From Methyloceanibacter sp. wino2 (GTDB lineage: Bacteria; Pseudomonadota; Alphaproteobacteria; Rhizobiales; Methyloligellaceae), in NCBI RefSeq assembly GCF_003071365.1, contig NZ_CP028960.1, positions 682,001 through 746,000 of the forward strand: a stretch of DNA of 64,000 bases, read 5' to 3'. A program made the position numbers and the translations under genes. The notes below the pieces were generated by a model. The model had not been told where the DNA came from and made no database searches. It saw only the letters and a program-made list of their open reading frames with translations. Below, in pieces: positions 46,421 through 54,094 of this stretch; the first letter of the stretch is position 1; each line of letters opens with the position of its first letter.

Positions 46421-47347
46421 TTAGGCGCCAAGCGCCATTTCGGGTTGTTGGGTTTCCACCTTCGCGCCGCTTCCCATGAGGGCTTCTGCGAAGGCCTCAA
46501 GCGTCATGTCGATGCGCTTGATGTTCTTCTCTTCGAGGAAGCGCAGTTCGTTCTTCGTCAACTCGCCCGGGAGCACCGCCCAATGGAAGTCGGACGACCG
46601 CTTGGAGACTTGCCGGGCCCAAAGCCGGTCGAGCTGTTTGCCGAAACGGCATCCGAGGAATAGGAAATGCCTACCCTTCCGGATGTCGCGCACGGGCTCA
46701 GGCACCGGCGTCTGAATATCGATCTCCGTCAGCACTTCGACAAAGTCCGTATCCGAGACGAGATAGTTCTGTGCCGGCGCAATCGATCCCAGCGGTTCGT
46801 AAAGCAGTGTCGCCCAGCGCTTCACTTCGTCCGGCGCCATCGCCGGGGCGCAACTCTCCACGCTGAACTTACTTTCCGGTGGATTCGGCAAGAGCGTAGC
46901 GTCCGATTCGAAATAGTGAATCCAATGGCCGTAGTGCTCCGTCTGGCTGATCCCCTGGGCAACGCCCCAAGGCTCGGAGCGGCTTGCCAGCGCCTTGTTA
47001 GGGAGATCGTCGTACCAGGCATGAACCAGCAGCGGCAGCTTCGGTAGCGCCGCCAGGTAGCGATGGAAATCCGTCGGCTCCATCTCGTTGGTGAAGGCTT
47101 CGGTCATCGCGGCCTTCACCGTGTTGCGGTGCTTGAAGTTTTCGATGAACTGCGCCGCTGCCGTCAGATTGTCGCGGATCTTGTGCGGCACGCTGGCCTT
47201 CTCGGTGAGCCGCGCGACGAGCGCGGCCGGTGAGGCTGGAACGGTGCAGGCGTCTCCCGCCAGTTCCAGCACGCCGGGTCCGAGATACGGGATCGCAAGG
47301 CCTTCATCGAAAGCCGCGCGGATTTCATCGATCAGTTCAGCCGACAT
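46421..47347 (-). CDS. SIR2-like domain protein in the nif operon
   Basis: 308 residues with features of the SIR2_2-type domain: IPYLGPGVLELAG near 18-30 is the glycine-rich NAD-contact loop, followed by ALVARLTEK and a helical stretch, with LLVHAWYDDLP near 107 and FLFLGCRFGKQLDRLW near 238 corresponding to the later Rossmann-like strands. No effector domain is fused. SIR2-like domains usually hydrolyse or bind NAD; in defence systems they deplete NAD. Here it lies within a NifA-driven operon between a ferredoxin-linked gene and unknown genes, so a nitrogenase-linked role (NAD sensing or modification) is more likely than defence, but this is inference. Confidence 0.65.
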   Translation of the reverse strand: MSAELIDEIRAAFDEGLAIPYLGPGVLELAGDACTVPASPAALVARLTEKASVPHKIRDNLTAAAQFIENFKHRNTVKAAMTEAFTNEMEPTDFHRYLAALPKLPLLVHAWYDDLPNKALASRSEPWGVAQGISQTEHYGHWIHYFESDATLLPNPPESKFSVESCAPAMAPDEVKRWATLLYEPLGSIAPAQNYLVSDTDFVEVLTEIDIQTPVPEPVRDIRKGRHFLFLGCRFGKQLDRLWARQVSKRSSDFHWAVLPGELTKNELRFLEEKNIKRIDMTLEAFAEALMGSGAKVETQQPEMALGA

Positions 47348-47360
47348 TTCGTCCGCCTTT

Positions 47361-47627
47361 CTAGTTCGCAGTCATGGTCTTGAGCGCTTCGACCTCTTCC
47401 GGCGGAAGACGGAAGATTCCCCGTCCGCCTGAGAGCGGCTGGAATTTCGTACCCGCCTTGTCGCTCAACCGGTTGAACCAGTCCTGCGGCGTCAGACTGG
47501 TGGGCCGCTCGCCGATTTCGTTCACGCTGCCGTCGGCCGAGAACCGCACGTGGATCATCGTGACAGCCGGTTTGGCCGGCGCCGCTTCCGCGGCCTCGTC
47601 CGTCTCTGTCTTCTCTTCCTTAGCCAT
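47361..47627 (-). CDS. Small acidic nif-operon protein of unknown function
   Basis: 88 residues. The N-terminus is Glu/Ala/Lys-rich and probably disordered (MAKEEKTETDEAAEAAPAKP); the body contains VTMIHVRFSADGSVNEIGER, LTPQDWFNRLSDKAG and GGRGIFRLPPEEVEALK. No cysteines. The compact body and close spacing (20 bp from the ferredoxin gene, 13 bp to the SIR2-like gene) show it is part of the operon. Family not recognised. Confidence 0.6.
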   Translation of the reverse strand: MAKEEKTETDEAAEAAPAKPAVTMIHVRFSADGSVNEIGERPTSLTPQDWFNRLSDKAGTKFQPLSGGRGIFRLPPEEVEALKTMTAN

Positions 47628-47647
47628 GGCTCTACGCTCCTCTTCTT

Positions 47648-47953
47648 TTAGAATCCCGAAAACTCGCCAAGCAGCTCTACGGTCACCGGCTCGGTCCCCA
47701 GCGTGATCTGGCAGGCCAGTCGCGACTTGGAGCCGACACCGATAATCGTATCGAGCTTGGCGTTCTCTTCAGGGGTCATCCGGGAAATGCCTTTGCGGCC
47801 TTCCTGCACGAAGATGTGGCAGGAGCCGCATTCGGCCTTGCCCTCGCATTTGTGGTTGATCGGCTCGCCCGCTCCGAGCAGCACTTCGAGAACGTTCGCG
47901 CCTTCATTTGCTTCGATAGTCTTGCCTGACGGCATGATGGTCAGTGTTGGCAT
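47648..47953 (-). CDS. [2Fe-2S] ferredoxin, nif-operon
   Basis: 101-residue plant/adrenodoxin-type [2Fe-2S] ferredoxin. Ligands are in HKCEGKAECGSCHIF (C-x5-C-x2-C) and the distal cysteine in RLACQITLG. It starts MPTLTIMPSGKTIEANEG. Similar [2Fe-2S] ferredoxins in nif clusters (for example FdxD of Rhodobacter) support nitrogenase under oxic stress or serve assembly steps. It lies 15 bp after the DegT-like gene. Confidence 0.85.
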   Translation of the reverse strand: MPTLTIMPSGKTIEANEGANVLEVLLGAGEPINHKCEGKAECGSCHIFVQEGRKGISRMTPEENAKLDTIIGVGSKSRLACQITLGTEPVTVELLGEFSGF

Positions 47954-47968
47954 TGCCCAGCCCTTCTC

Positions 47969-49120
47969 TCAGAGGTAAATCGCAGCACCCGCGCCCACAT
48001 TGATGGACGCGTCCTTCATCGTCGAAACGAGGAAGGTGATCTGCTCTTCGGTTAAGTGGATATGGAACGGCAGGGCTACGGCACGGTCTGCGACTTTCTC
48101 CGTCACGAAGAAGTCGCCCTTGCGGTAGCCCTTGTCGAGATAGTAGCGCTGCAGATGCAGCGGACTGCTGTAGATCGCCGCTTCGACGTTCTCGGTACGG
48201 AGGTCCTCGACAATGGCCTCGCAGCTTGAACGCGTGAACCGCGTGCCGAGGTGGACAAGAAACAGGAACCAGTGCACCTCGTCCACGTCAGGGCCCACAT
48301 AAGGCGGCTTGATTCCCTCGAAGGTCTGCACGGACTTCGCATACCAATGCTCGATGCGCTTGCGCCGTTCGAGGATCTCCTCGATGCGATTGAGTTGCGC
48401 GAGCCCGAGCGCCGCGGCCAAATCGCTCATCCCTGCACCGAGCGCCGGCGTGCCGCCGATCACCACGGAGCTTCGCTCGTCGGGTGCATGGGAGCGGTAG
48501 CGCCGCAGGGCGGAAGCGATGTCAGGATCGTCCGTCACGACCATCCCGCCCTCGCCGCAAATGAGCGGACCGGGCTGAGAGAAATCGAACACCGCGCAAT
48601 CGCCGAAGCTGCCGACCTTCTCGCCCTTGTAGACGGAGCCGATGGCTTCGGTGGAATCCTCGATGAGTACGAGGCCGTACTCGTTCGCGATCTCCCGCAG
48701 TTCGGTCCACGCGGCCGGGTGACCGTTCGTGTTCGCGGCGACAATCGCGTAGGTGCTGGCATTGACTGCCTTGGATACCTTGTCCGGAACGATGGTTCCC
48801 GACCAATAGTCGATGTCGGCAAAGACCGTGTTGGCGCCCGTGTGCACGATCGCCGCTGCAGTCTCCCGCCAGGAAAATGGCGAGGCAATCACCTCCTGGC
48901 CGGGCCCGACGCCATGGGCGTAGAGCGCCAGGATCATGGCGAGCCGTCCGCTTGCGGTGGCGACGGCGTATTTGCGGCCCGTATATTCGGCGAAAGCCGC
49001 CTCGAAGGCCTCGACAGCAGGACCCGAAGAGAGCCGCGGCGACGACAAGACAGCGTTGAGCGCTTCGAGTTCCGCCGTGGTGATGTCGGGATCGGACAGA
49101 GGAATGTCGGTTGGCTTCAC
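47969..49120 (-). CDS. DegT/DnrJ/EryC1/StrS-family protein without the PLP lysine
   Basis: 383 residues with the full aminotransferase fold of the DegT family: IPLSDPDIT at the start, ATASGRLAMILAL near 54-66, the PLP-ring Asp155 (LIEDSTEAIGS) and GSFGDCAVFDF. In active members the Schiff-base lysine lies five residues before GEGG; here that stretch reads SQPGPLICGEGG, putting Gly184 at the lysine position. PLP could still bind non-covalently, but ordinary transamination is not expected. The start is GTG 49120, overlapping the upstream stop (GTGA). Related DegT proteins occur in nif clusters with no assigned role. Confidence 0.75.
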   Translation of the reverse strand: MKPTDIPLSDPDITTAELEALNAVLSSPRLSSGPAVEAFEAAFAEYTGRKYAVATASGRLAMILALYAHGVGPGQEVIASPFSWRETAAAIVHTGANTVFADIDYWSGTIVPDKVSKAVNASTYAIVAANTNGHPAAWTELREIANEYGLVLIEDSTEAIGSVYKGEKVGSFGDCAVFDFSQPGPLICGEGGMVVTDDPDIASALRRYRSHAPDERSSVVIGGTPALGAGMSDLAAALGLAQLNRIEEILERRKRIEHWYAKSVQTFEGIKPPYVGPDVDEVHWFLFLVHLGTRFTRSSCEAIVEDLRTENVEAAIYSSPLHLQRYYLDKGYRKGDFFVTEKVADRAVALPFHIHLTEEQITFLVSTMKDASINVGAGAAIYL

Positions 49121-49389
49121 GACTGCCCCCTCTTCTTCGCAATGACGATCCCGGTCGCCGCCGACGCATCCGCCGTCAGGCGCCAGCAATGGTCCGTGCC
49201 GTCGACGAGATAGAGGTTGAAGGCCGGATACTCCCGGAAAGGATCCTCCGCATCGACGTCGGACTGATCGCAGCGTGTCATGGACAGGTCGGGGAATTGC
49301 GCGCGCACGGCATCCACCGCGCCAAGTTCGCCTTCCGCCTGGCCAAGCAAGCCTTCAATCGCCGCGATATCGTCGGGGGCGAGGACCAT
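49117..49389 (-). CDS. Small nif-operon protein, 90 residues
   Basis: 90 residues: an N-terminal helix (MVLAPDDIAAIEGLLGQAEG), then a short beta region with LSMTRCDQSDVDAEDPFR, YPAFNLYLVDGTDHCWRLT and an Ala/Lys end. The DPFREYPAFNLYLVDG block looks like a conserved core; two cysteines only. It sits between nifT (2 bp) and the DegT-like gene (4 bp overlap). Small proteins of this kind follow nifT in several alphaproteobacterial clusters. Function unknown. Confidence 0.7.
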   Translation of the reverse strand: MVLAPDDIAAIEGLLGQAEGELGAVDAVRAQFPDLSMTRCDQSDVDAEDPFREYPAFNLYLVDGTDHCWRLTADASAATGIVIAKKRGQS

Positions 49390-49391
49390 GG

Positions 49392-49601
49392 TTATTGACT
49401 AAGCCGCCTTGCGTTCACCGTGATCGGCAGGGATGTGTCCGGCGCCATGGCGGGCAGTTCGAGCTCCCAGCCATTGGCGAGCGTCACCGTGCCGCCCCAC
49501 ATGTCGGGCTTCTCCATGGCGACGATTGGCTCTTCGAGATCCTTCTTCGCAACGTAGGCTGAGAGTTTGCCTTCGTAGTCCTTGCGGATCATGACCTTCA
49601 C
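49392..49601 (-). CDS. nifT: NifT/FixU family protein
   Basis: 69 residues matching NifT: MKVMIRKDYEGKLSAYVAKK at the start, WGGTVTLANGWELELP, ending ITVNARRLSQ. NifT is a small beta-rich protein, usually next to nifZ or nifB, with a minor and unresolved role in nitrogenase maturation. It follows the first nifZ by 34 bp. Confidence 0.9.
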   Translation of the reverse strand: MKVMIRKDYEGKLSAYVAKKDLEEPIVAMEKPDMWGGTVTLANGWELELPAMAPDTSLPITVNARRLSQ

Positions 49602-49635
49602 GGGTTGGCGCTCCTATTTGGTTTGGTTGTTTCCG

Positions 49636-49944
49636 TCATGCCTCGACCGGCACGATTTCTTCTTCGAGGCAGCCGACTACGCGGTCGGGTGAAAACTCGA
49701 CGAGATAGACAGGCGTGTTCGATTCCTCATGCCGACCGACCTGAACGATTTCACCGTTCTCGCCGGCGCTCACCAGGAGCGCATCGGGCGCCTTGTCCGG
49801 ATAGCTGCCGTCATTGACGAGATTCTCCGTCGCCTGAACACGCTGCCCCCAGTCGTATTTGGGGAGGCGCGGTTCGATCATCGGCGCACGCGCTTCGGGC
49901 GCGGCGGCCTTTTCTGCTTGTTCGGTCGCGTCCTGGTCGCTCAC
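49636..49944 (-). CDS. nifZ: NifZ (copy next to nifT)
   Basis: 102 residues. An Ala/Glu-rich leader (1-25) is followed by the NifZ core: PKYDWGQRVQATENLVNDGS, then GENGEIVQVGRHEE and VYLVEFSPDRVVGCLEEE. NifZ is needed for correct P-cluster formation in NifDK. It overlaps the preceding nifZ-like gene by 4 bp. Confidence 0.88.
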   Translation of the reverse strand: MSDQDATEQAEKAAAPEARAPMIEPRLPKYDWGQRVQATENLVNDGSYPDKAPDALLVSAGENGEIVQVGRHEESNTPVYLVEFSPDRVVGCLEEEIVPVEA

Positions 49945-50273
49945 GTCACGTCCTCCGATTTCGTCTTGGTCGCGGTCTTGGGCTTTTGCGGCTCGATCGG
50001 ATTGTCGACGGACTCGAGCTCCTTGCGCTTCATGCCGACCCGGTAGCCCGTTTCCATGAATTCGACGCCGTAGATGTAGAACTGCTGGAGGAAGGTTCCG
50101 ATCGAGGTGACGTAACCCTCCTCGCCCTTCTTCGCGAGAATTTCGCCAATGTCTTTTCCCGGAAACGTCCCGTCGTTGCGGATCGTCCGTCTGGAGCGCA
50201 CACGTTCGCCGTAGCTGAATGTCGGTGGGTCGTTGATCTCGACTACGCTGCTGTCACGGCTGATATTCGTCAT
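49941..50273 (-). CDS. Second NifZ-family protein in tandem
   Basis: 110 residues of the NifZ family: FSYGERVRSRRTIRNDGTFPG and GEEGYVTSIGTFLQQFYIYG, followed by a Lys/Pro/Thr-rich tail. The pattern xYGxRV...NDGT/SxP...GExGxV is shared with its neighbour, but overall divergence is high, so the pair is an old duplication. It overlaps the LRV gene and the other nifZ by 4 bp each. Confidence 0.85.
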   Translation of the reverse strand: MTNISRDSSVVEINDPPTFSYGERVRSRRTIRNDGTFPGKDIGEILAKKGEEGYVTSIGTFLQQFYIYGVEFMETGYRVGMKRKELESVDNPIEPQKPKTATKTKSEDVT

Positions 50274-51100
50274 GAGGTACGCTCCAGCATTTCGTCCTCC
50301 GGACTTTCGGCATTCAGTATTTCGGTTGCCTCATCCTCCGTGACCGCACCATTGTCCGGGCGCGTGAGACGGGCATAGACGAGCTGCCGCACCACGGGAT
50401 CGCTGTCGTCCTGCATCGCCGCGAGCGCTTCTCCCTCGATATTGCTCGCCACGTGGAAGCGAACGCGCCAATCCGGATCCCGGCGAAGGAGAACGAGCTG
50501 ACGGGGTGTCAGCCGCCGCGCGGCCTCGAGCCGCACGCTCGGTTCCGCATCGTTGGCCATCTGCATCAAGAACCGTTCCTCGACGCGGCTGACGACGACG
50601 CGACGGACGGCCGCCTCGCTGTCGTGCATCATCGAGGTGAGGTGTTTCGGCGAGATGCGCCGGGCCACGACCGTGCGAACGTAGTAGTCCGGGTCGTACA
50701 TCATCGAGGGCAGATCGTCGTCGTTCAGCGTCAGGGCGATCCGAATGCGGACCTCGCGATGGGGATCGGCCCGAAGATCGAGCAGGTAGCGGTACGGCAA
50801 ACGCCGCACGGCGCTCCAGCGCACGGTTTCCTCGGAATCCTTCAGCAGCGGGGGCAGTCTGAAGACCGTTGCGTGTTTCGCGGCCACGGCCCGAAGTTCG
50901 AAATAGGGATGGGCGAGGTAGCCGTCCGCGAGCGACGGGTTCTGATCGAAGAAGCGGTCGATCCGGCGCGCATAGCGGTCTTGGACGCAGGCCTTCCGAG
51001 GCTCGCACTTGTCTTCGCTGCGAAGGGCCTCATGAGCGCAAGCGCCGCAGTCGATCTCTTGGCCCTGCCAATCGAGAGTCTCTTGGATGTCAGTCGTCAT
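50270..51100 (-). CDS. 4Fe-4S leucine-rich-variant (LRV) repeat protein, copy 1
   Basis: 276 residues. N-terminal cysteine cluster CGACAHEALRSEDKCEPRKAC (ligands within residues 18-38) is the [4Fe-4S] domain, followed by seven or more ~24-residue helical LRV repeats with the D-x-xxxVRxxxAxRL pattern (about 85-250). It matches the LRV protein first described beside nif genes in Azotobacter. ATG 51100 lies 11 bp inside the end of the TPR gene. The partner in the cell is unknown; the repeats suggest a docking surface. A paralogue is at 59077-59838. Confidence 0.85.
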   Translation of the reverse strand: MTTDIQETLDWQGQEIDCGACAHEALRSEDKCEPRKACVQDRYARRIDRFFDQNPSLADGYLAHPYFELRAVAAKHATVFRLPPLLKDSEETVRWSAVRRLPYRYLLDLRADPHREVRIRIALTLNDDDLPSMMYDPDYYVRTVVARRISPKHLTSMMHDSEAAVRRVVVSRVEERFLMQMANDAEPSVRLEAARRLTPRQLVLLRRDPDWRVRFHVASNIEGEALAAMQDDSDPVVRQLVYARLTRPDNGAVTEDEATEILNAESPEDEMLERTS

Positions 51101-51626
51101 CGCCCTGCCCCATCCGCTCGAGCACACCCAGCAAGACGTGCGCGCCGAGCTTGTCGCTCGGATCGAGTTCAAGCAGTTTGTCGACGATCTCCCGCCCCGC
51201 GTCCGTGTCGCCAAGGCGCATGTGCAGATAGGCACAGCCCTTGAGCGTGAAGAGATAGAAGCGCGGCAGGATCGCCTCGAAGCTGGAAAAGTCCGCATCG
51301 CCGGGACGCACGGCCCTCCAGTCGAGCGGCAGCTCGTTGGCGCGGGCGGCCTTGTCGAGACAGATCTCGGCGATCCCCAGCGCATCGGCCAAACGGCCCT
51401 TGTAGAAGTAGAACCGATAGAGCCCGATCAGCACAGCGACGTGCTCCGGCGCCAGCGATTGCGCCTCGCGCAAATGCTGCTCCGCCAGGGCGTCGTCTTG
51501 GTAGGCGAGGCCGGCGAGGTTCAGGTGCTGCTCGGCTTCCGCGGGCAACCCGCCGCCCAGAACGGCCTCGGCCGCCGTGACGTCGAGGGCGAAATCCGCC
51601 AAATCTCCGGTCTGAACCGCCGACAT
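51090..51626 (-). CDS. TPR-like nif-operon protein (paralogue of 45132-45617)
   Basis: 178 residues with TPR-like helical repeats: LAEQHLREAQSLAPEHVAVL, GLYRFYFYKGRLADALGI, and FTLKGCAYLHMRLGDTDAG with LLELDPSDKLGAHVL at the end. Shared blocks show it to be a paralogue of the nifH-divergent TPR-like protein. It follows the HesB-like gene by 16 bp and overlaps the LRV gene by 11 bp. Probably a protein-protein adaptor; the function is not known. Confidence 0.75.
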   Translation of the reverse strand: MSAVQTGDLADFALDVTAAEAVLGGGLPAEAEQHLNLAGLAYQDDALAEQHLREAQSLAPEHVAVLIGLYRFYFYKGRLADALGIAEICLDKAARANELPLDWRAVRPGDADFSSFEAILPRFYLFTLKGCAYLHMRLGDTDAGREIVDKLLELDPSDKLGAHVLLGVLERMGQGDDD

Positions 51627-51642
51627 CGCCCTGCCCTGCCCG

Positions 51643-51981
51643 TCAGCCTGCTACGCTTTCGGCCGCATCTTCCGTCGAACAACCGCAAGATGCGGCATTG
51701 GGATCGAGGAAGACGAAGCCGCTGGACGTCGGCGTCTCGGCGAAGTCGATGGTCACGCCTTCCAGAAGCAGGCGGCTTTCGGCAGGCAGGAAGAAGCGAA
51801 GATCCCCGACCTCAACGAGCTTGTCGCCTTCGCGGGGCGCGCTTTCGACATCGAACTCGGCCGAAAGCCCGGAACATCCGCCAGGGCTCACGGCGAGACG
51901 AAGGGCACTTCCGGGACCGCCGTCAAACATAAGCAGTCGGCGGATAAACTTCTCGGCGGCCGGTGTAACGGTGAAACTCAT
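51643..51981 (-). CDS. HesB/IscA-type carrier, second nif copy
   Basis: 112-residue A-type Fe-S carrier: [17 protein letters not shown], first ligand in [14 protein letters not shown] (Cys36) and C-terminal pair in AASCGCSTE (Cys99, Cys101). It differs clearly from the copy at 33800. ATG 51981 is preceded by AAGGAGG but lies inside the end of fdxN, overlapping it by 59 bp in another frame. It probably delivers clusters to NifB-operon products. Confidence 0.88.
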   Translation of the reverse strand: MSFTVTPAAEKFIRRLLMFDGGPGSALRLAVSPGGCSGLSAEFDVESAPREGDKLVEVGDLRFFLPAESRLLLEGVTIDFAETPTSSGFVFLDPNAASCGCSTEDAAESVAG

Positions 51982-52216
51982 GCCTTTCCTCCTTAGGCGG
52001 GGGCTGATAGCGCGGGACCGAATTGTCGATGACGCAGGTGTCGTCGACGGGGCACACCGCGACGCATTGCGGCGTGTCGAAATAGCCGATGCACTCGGTG
52101 CACTTCTTGGGATCGATGATGAACGTGCCGCCCTTTTCGTAGATGGCGACGTTGGGACACTCGGGTTCGCAAGCCGAACAGCCCGTGCATTGCGAAGCGA
52201 CGATTTTGTAGGACAT
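51923..52216 (-). CDS. fdxN: 2[4Fe-4S] ferredoxin FdxN, copy 1, with extended C-terminus
   Basis: 97 residues. Cluster motifs [11 protein letters not shown] (10-20) and [17 protein letters not shown] (39-55) are typical of nif-linked FdxN, which donates electrons to NifB or nitrogenase. The first ~73 residues are normal; the last ~24 (from PKEERHEF on) are read through the ribosome binding site and start of the next gene. A TAA lies in the next frame at the junction, so a one- or two-base slip may have removed the original stop. The second FdxN (59851) ends at 64 residues. Confidence 0.85.
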   Translation of the reverse strand: MSYKIVASQCTGCSACEPECPNVAIYEKGGTFIIDPKKCTECIGYFDTPQCVAVCPVDDTCVIDNSVPRYQPPPKEERHEFHRYTGRREVYPPTAYV

Positions 52217-52266
52217 TGTTCTTGGGTTCCTCTCTCAGCAAATACCGCCTTGGCGTTGGACGATTT

Positions 52267-52304
52267 GCGGGGCGGCGGGCTCCGTACAAACAACGCCGCC
52301 CCGC
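52267..52304. other. Hairpin between nifB and fdxN
   Basis: Perfect 11-bp GC stem (GCGGGGCGGCG / CGCCGCCCCGC) with a 16-base loop, 18 bp past the nifB stop. No U-run follows, so partial attenuation or protection of nifB mRNA is more likely than full termination. Confidence 0.6.
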
Positions 52305-52321
52305 GCCTCATCGTCCCGTGG

Positions 52322-53884
52322 TCAGGCGGCGATATAGGCTCCCTGGCGAATGGTGGCGTCGTCACGTTGGGTGTGCTCGATCTCGCCGCTCTTCACCTTC
52401 GCGAGATAGTCCTTGAAGTAGGCGATGGCCGACTTCTCGATGAACTCGAGGGCGTATTCGTCGACTGGATCGATGCCCGCTTCCTTGAGATCGTTCTTGG
52501 GGCAGCCGCCGATCTTCGACACGAACACCGCCGTGCAGTCTTGGATCGCGCGGATCACCGTTTCGAGCGCGTCTTCCTCGCCATAGCCGCCCTGGCAGTA
52601 CAGATCGACGCGGCGGTGACCGACGAATTTGGCGCCCGCGGTCGACACCTCGTAGATCTGGAACTCCTTGGCGTGGCCGAAATGCTCGTTTATCCGGCCG
52701 CCGCCCTTCGTGGCGACGGCGATGAGGATATTGATGTCGCTATGCTCGCCGGCGAGCGACTCGAGCTCGTCCTTCTTCGCCGAGACTGTTGCCTGGCGCT
52801 CTTCTTCCACCTTGGCCTGATAGGCCTGACGCGAGGAGAGATCGTATTCGACGTCCATCTCCATGATCTTCTCGGTGGTGAACTCGGCGCTGCGGTCTTC
52901 ACCGAGAAGACCGACGGCATCGGCCCGGCACTGACGGCAGTGCCGCATCATGTTCATTTCGCCTTCACAGGCATCCTGAAGGGCCTTCAGCTCCTGGGCC
53001 GAGGGTCCGCGCTGGCCGTTCAGACCAAAGACGGTGCCATGCTCCGGTGCGGAGATGAGCGGCATGATGTTGTGCAGGAAGGCGCCGCGCGACTTCACGG
53101 CCTTGTTCACCTCGACGAGATGCTCGTCGTTGATGCCCGGGATCATCACCGAGTTGACCTTGCAGAGAATGCCCCGCTCAGAGAGCATTTCGAGGCCCTT
53201 GAGCTGGCGTTCGCTCAAGATCCGCGACGCCTCGACGCCGGTGACGCGCTTGTGCTCCCAAAAGATCCAGGGATAGATCTTCGCGCCGACCTCGGGATCG
53301 ACCATGTTGATGGTGATCGTGACGTGGTCGACATTGTACTTCGCGATCTCGTCGACATAGTCGGGCAGCGCTAAACCATTCGTCGACAGGCACAGCTTGA
53401 TGTCAGGTGCCGTCTCCATGATCATTTCGAACGTCTTGAAGGTCTTGGCGGGGTTTGCCAGCGCATCTCCGGGGCCGGCGATGCCGAGCACCGTCATCTG
53501 CGGAATGGTCGAGGCGACGGCCAGGACCTTCTTGGTCGCTTGCTCCGGGGTCAGGCGTTCGCTCACCACGCCCGGGCGCGACTCGTTCGCACAATCGTAT
53601 TTGCGATTGCAGTAATTGCATTGAATGTTGCAGGCAGGCGCGACCGCCACATGCATGCGCGCATAGTGATGATGCGCCTCTTCTGAGTAGCAGGGATGGT
53701 TCTTGACCTTCTCCCAGATTTCCGGCGGCAGGTCCGTTTCGCCGGCGCCCGTGCCGCAACTGGCCTTTCCGTCGCCGCCGCTGGTGCCGCAGCCTTTGTG
53801 CTCGGCAATCTTCTGCATGATGTCGTCCATGTCCGATACGGCTTCCGCCGTTTCGGTCTCAGGCTGCTCAATCAATCCGTCCAT
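52322..53884 (-). CDS. nifB: Radical SAM FeMo-co core synthase NifB
   Basis: 520 residues. Radical SAM motif C-x3-C-x2-C in [15 protein letters not shown] (about 90), SAM-binding GIAGPGDAL near 137, further K1/K2-cluster cysteines in [16 protein letters not shown] and nearby, and a C-terminal NifX-like domain (about 390-510, [16 protein letters not shown]). It makes NifB-co (8Fe-9S-C) for all nitrogenases. It leads the long operon down to 45630. A sigma54 promoter, an FNR-type box and three NifA sites lie upstream. Confidence 0.95.
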   Translation of the reverse strand: MDGLIEQPETETAEAVSDMDDIMQKIAEHKGCGTSGGDGKASCGTGAGETDLPPEIWEKVKNHPCYSEEAHHHYARMHVAVAPACNIQCNYCNRKYDCANESRPGVVSERLTPEQATKKVLAVASTIPQMTVLGIAGPGDALANPAKTFKTFEMIMETAPDIKLCLSTNGLALPDYVDEIAKYNVDHVTITINMVDPEVGAKIYPWIFWEHKRVTGVEASRILSERQLKGLEMLSERGILCKVNSVMIPGINDEHLVEVNKAVKSRGAFLHNIMPLISAPEHGTVFGLNGQRGPSAQELKALQDACEGEMNMMRHCRQCRADAVGLLGEDRSAEFTTEKIMEMDVEYDLSSRQAYQAKVEEERQATVSAKKDELESLAGEHSDINILIAVATKGGGRINEHFGHAKEFQIYEVSTAGAKFVGHRRVDLYCQGGYGEEDALETVIRAIQDCTAVFVSKIGGCPKNDLKEAGIDPVDEYALEFIEKSAIAYFKDYLAKVKSGEIEHTQRDDATIRQGAYIAA

Positions 53885-53964
53885 GTTCGGGTCCTCGCTG
53901 ATCCGGGTGACCTAGGGCCTCGTGCCCCACACGGCGCGCCGCGCACGTCTTAGAAAGACTCTAC

Positions 53965-53979
53965 GCAACTCGCGTGCCA
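53965..53979 (-). promoter_or_regulatory. Sigma54 promoter of the nifB operon
   Basis: Minus-strand TGGCACG-CGAG-TTGC, a consensus match, about 80 bp before the nifB ATG. Confidence 0.9.
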
Positions 53980-54002
53980 GCGTTCCCGCGCCCCCTAGAC
54001 CA

Positions 54003-54016
54003 TTGATCGAGATCAA
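54003..54016. promoter_or_regulatory. FNR/FixK box in the nifB promoter region
   Basis: TTGAT-CGAG-ATCAA is a perfect palindromic FNR/FixK site. It is centred about 55 bp upstream of the predicted sigma54 start, between the NifA sites and the core promoter. Confidence 0.75.
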
Positions 54017-54035
54017 GTTTTTCGAGCGTCCGTGC

Positions 54036-54051
54036 TGTCGCGATGCCGACA
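54036..54051. promoter_or_regulatory. NifA UAS 1 for nifB
   Basis: TGT-CGCGATGCCG-ACA, about 90 bp upstream of the predicted start. Confidence 0.8.
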
Positions 54052-54077
54052 TCGCTGGTCGGCGCCGAAGCTGTAGC

Positions 54078-54093
54078 TGTGCGAAAAGCGACA
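54078..54093. promoter_or_regulatory. NifA UAS 2 for nifB
   Basis: TGT-GCGAAAAGCG-ACA, about 130 bp upstream of the predicted start, two bases from UAS 3. Confidence 0.75.
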
Positions 54094-54094
54094 T

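Noticed and set aside
46421-47347. A defence island, prompted by the SIR2-like gene
   Set aside because: No partner defence genes, transposases or integrases are nearby, and the gene is packed inside a nif operon.
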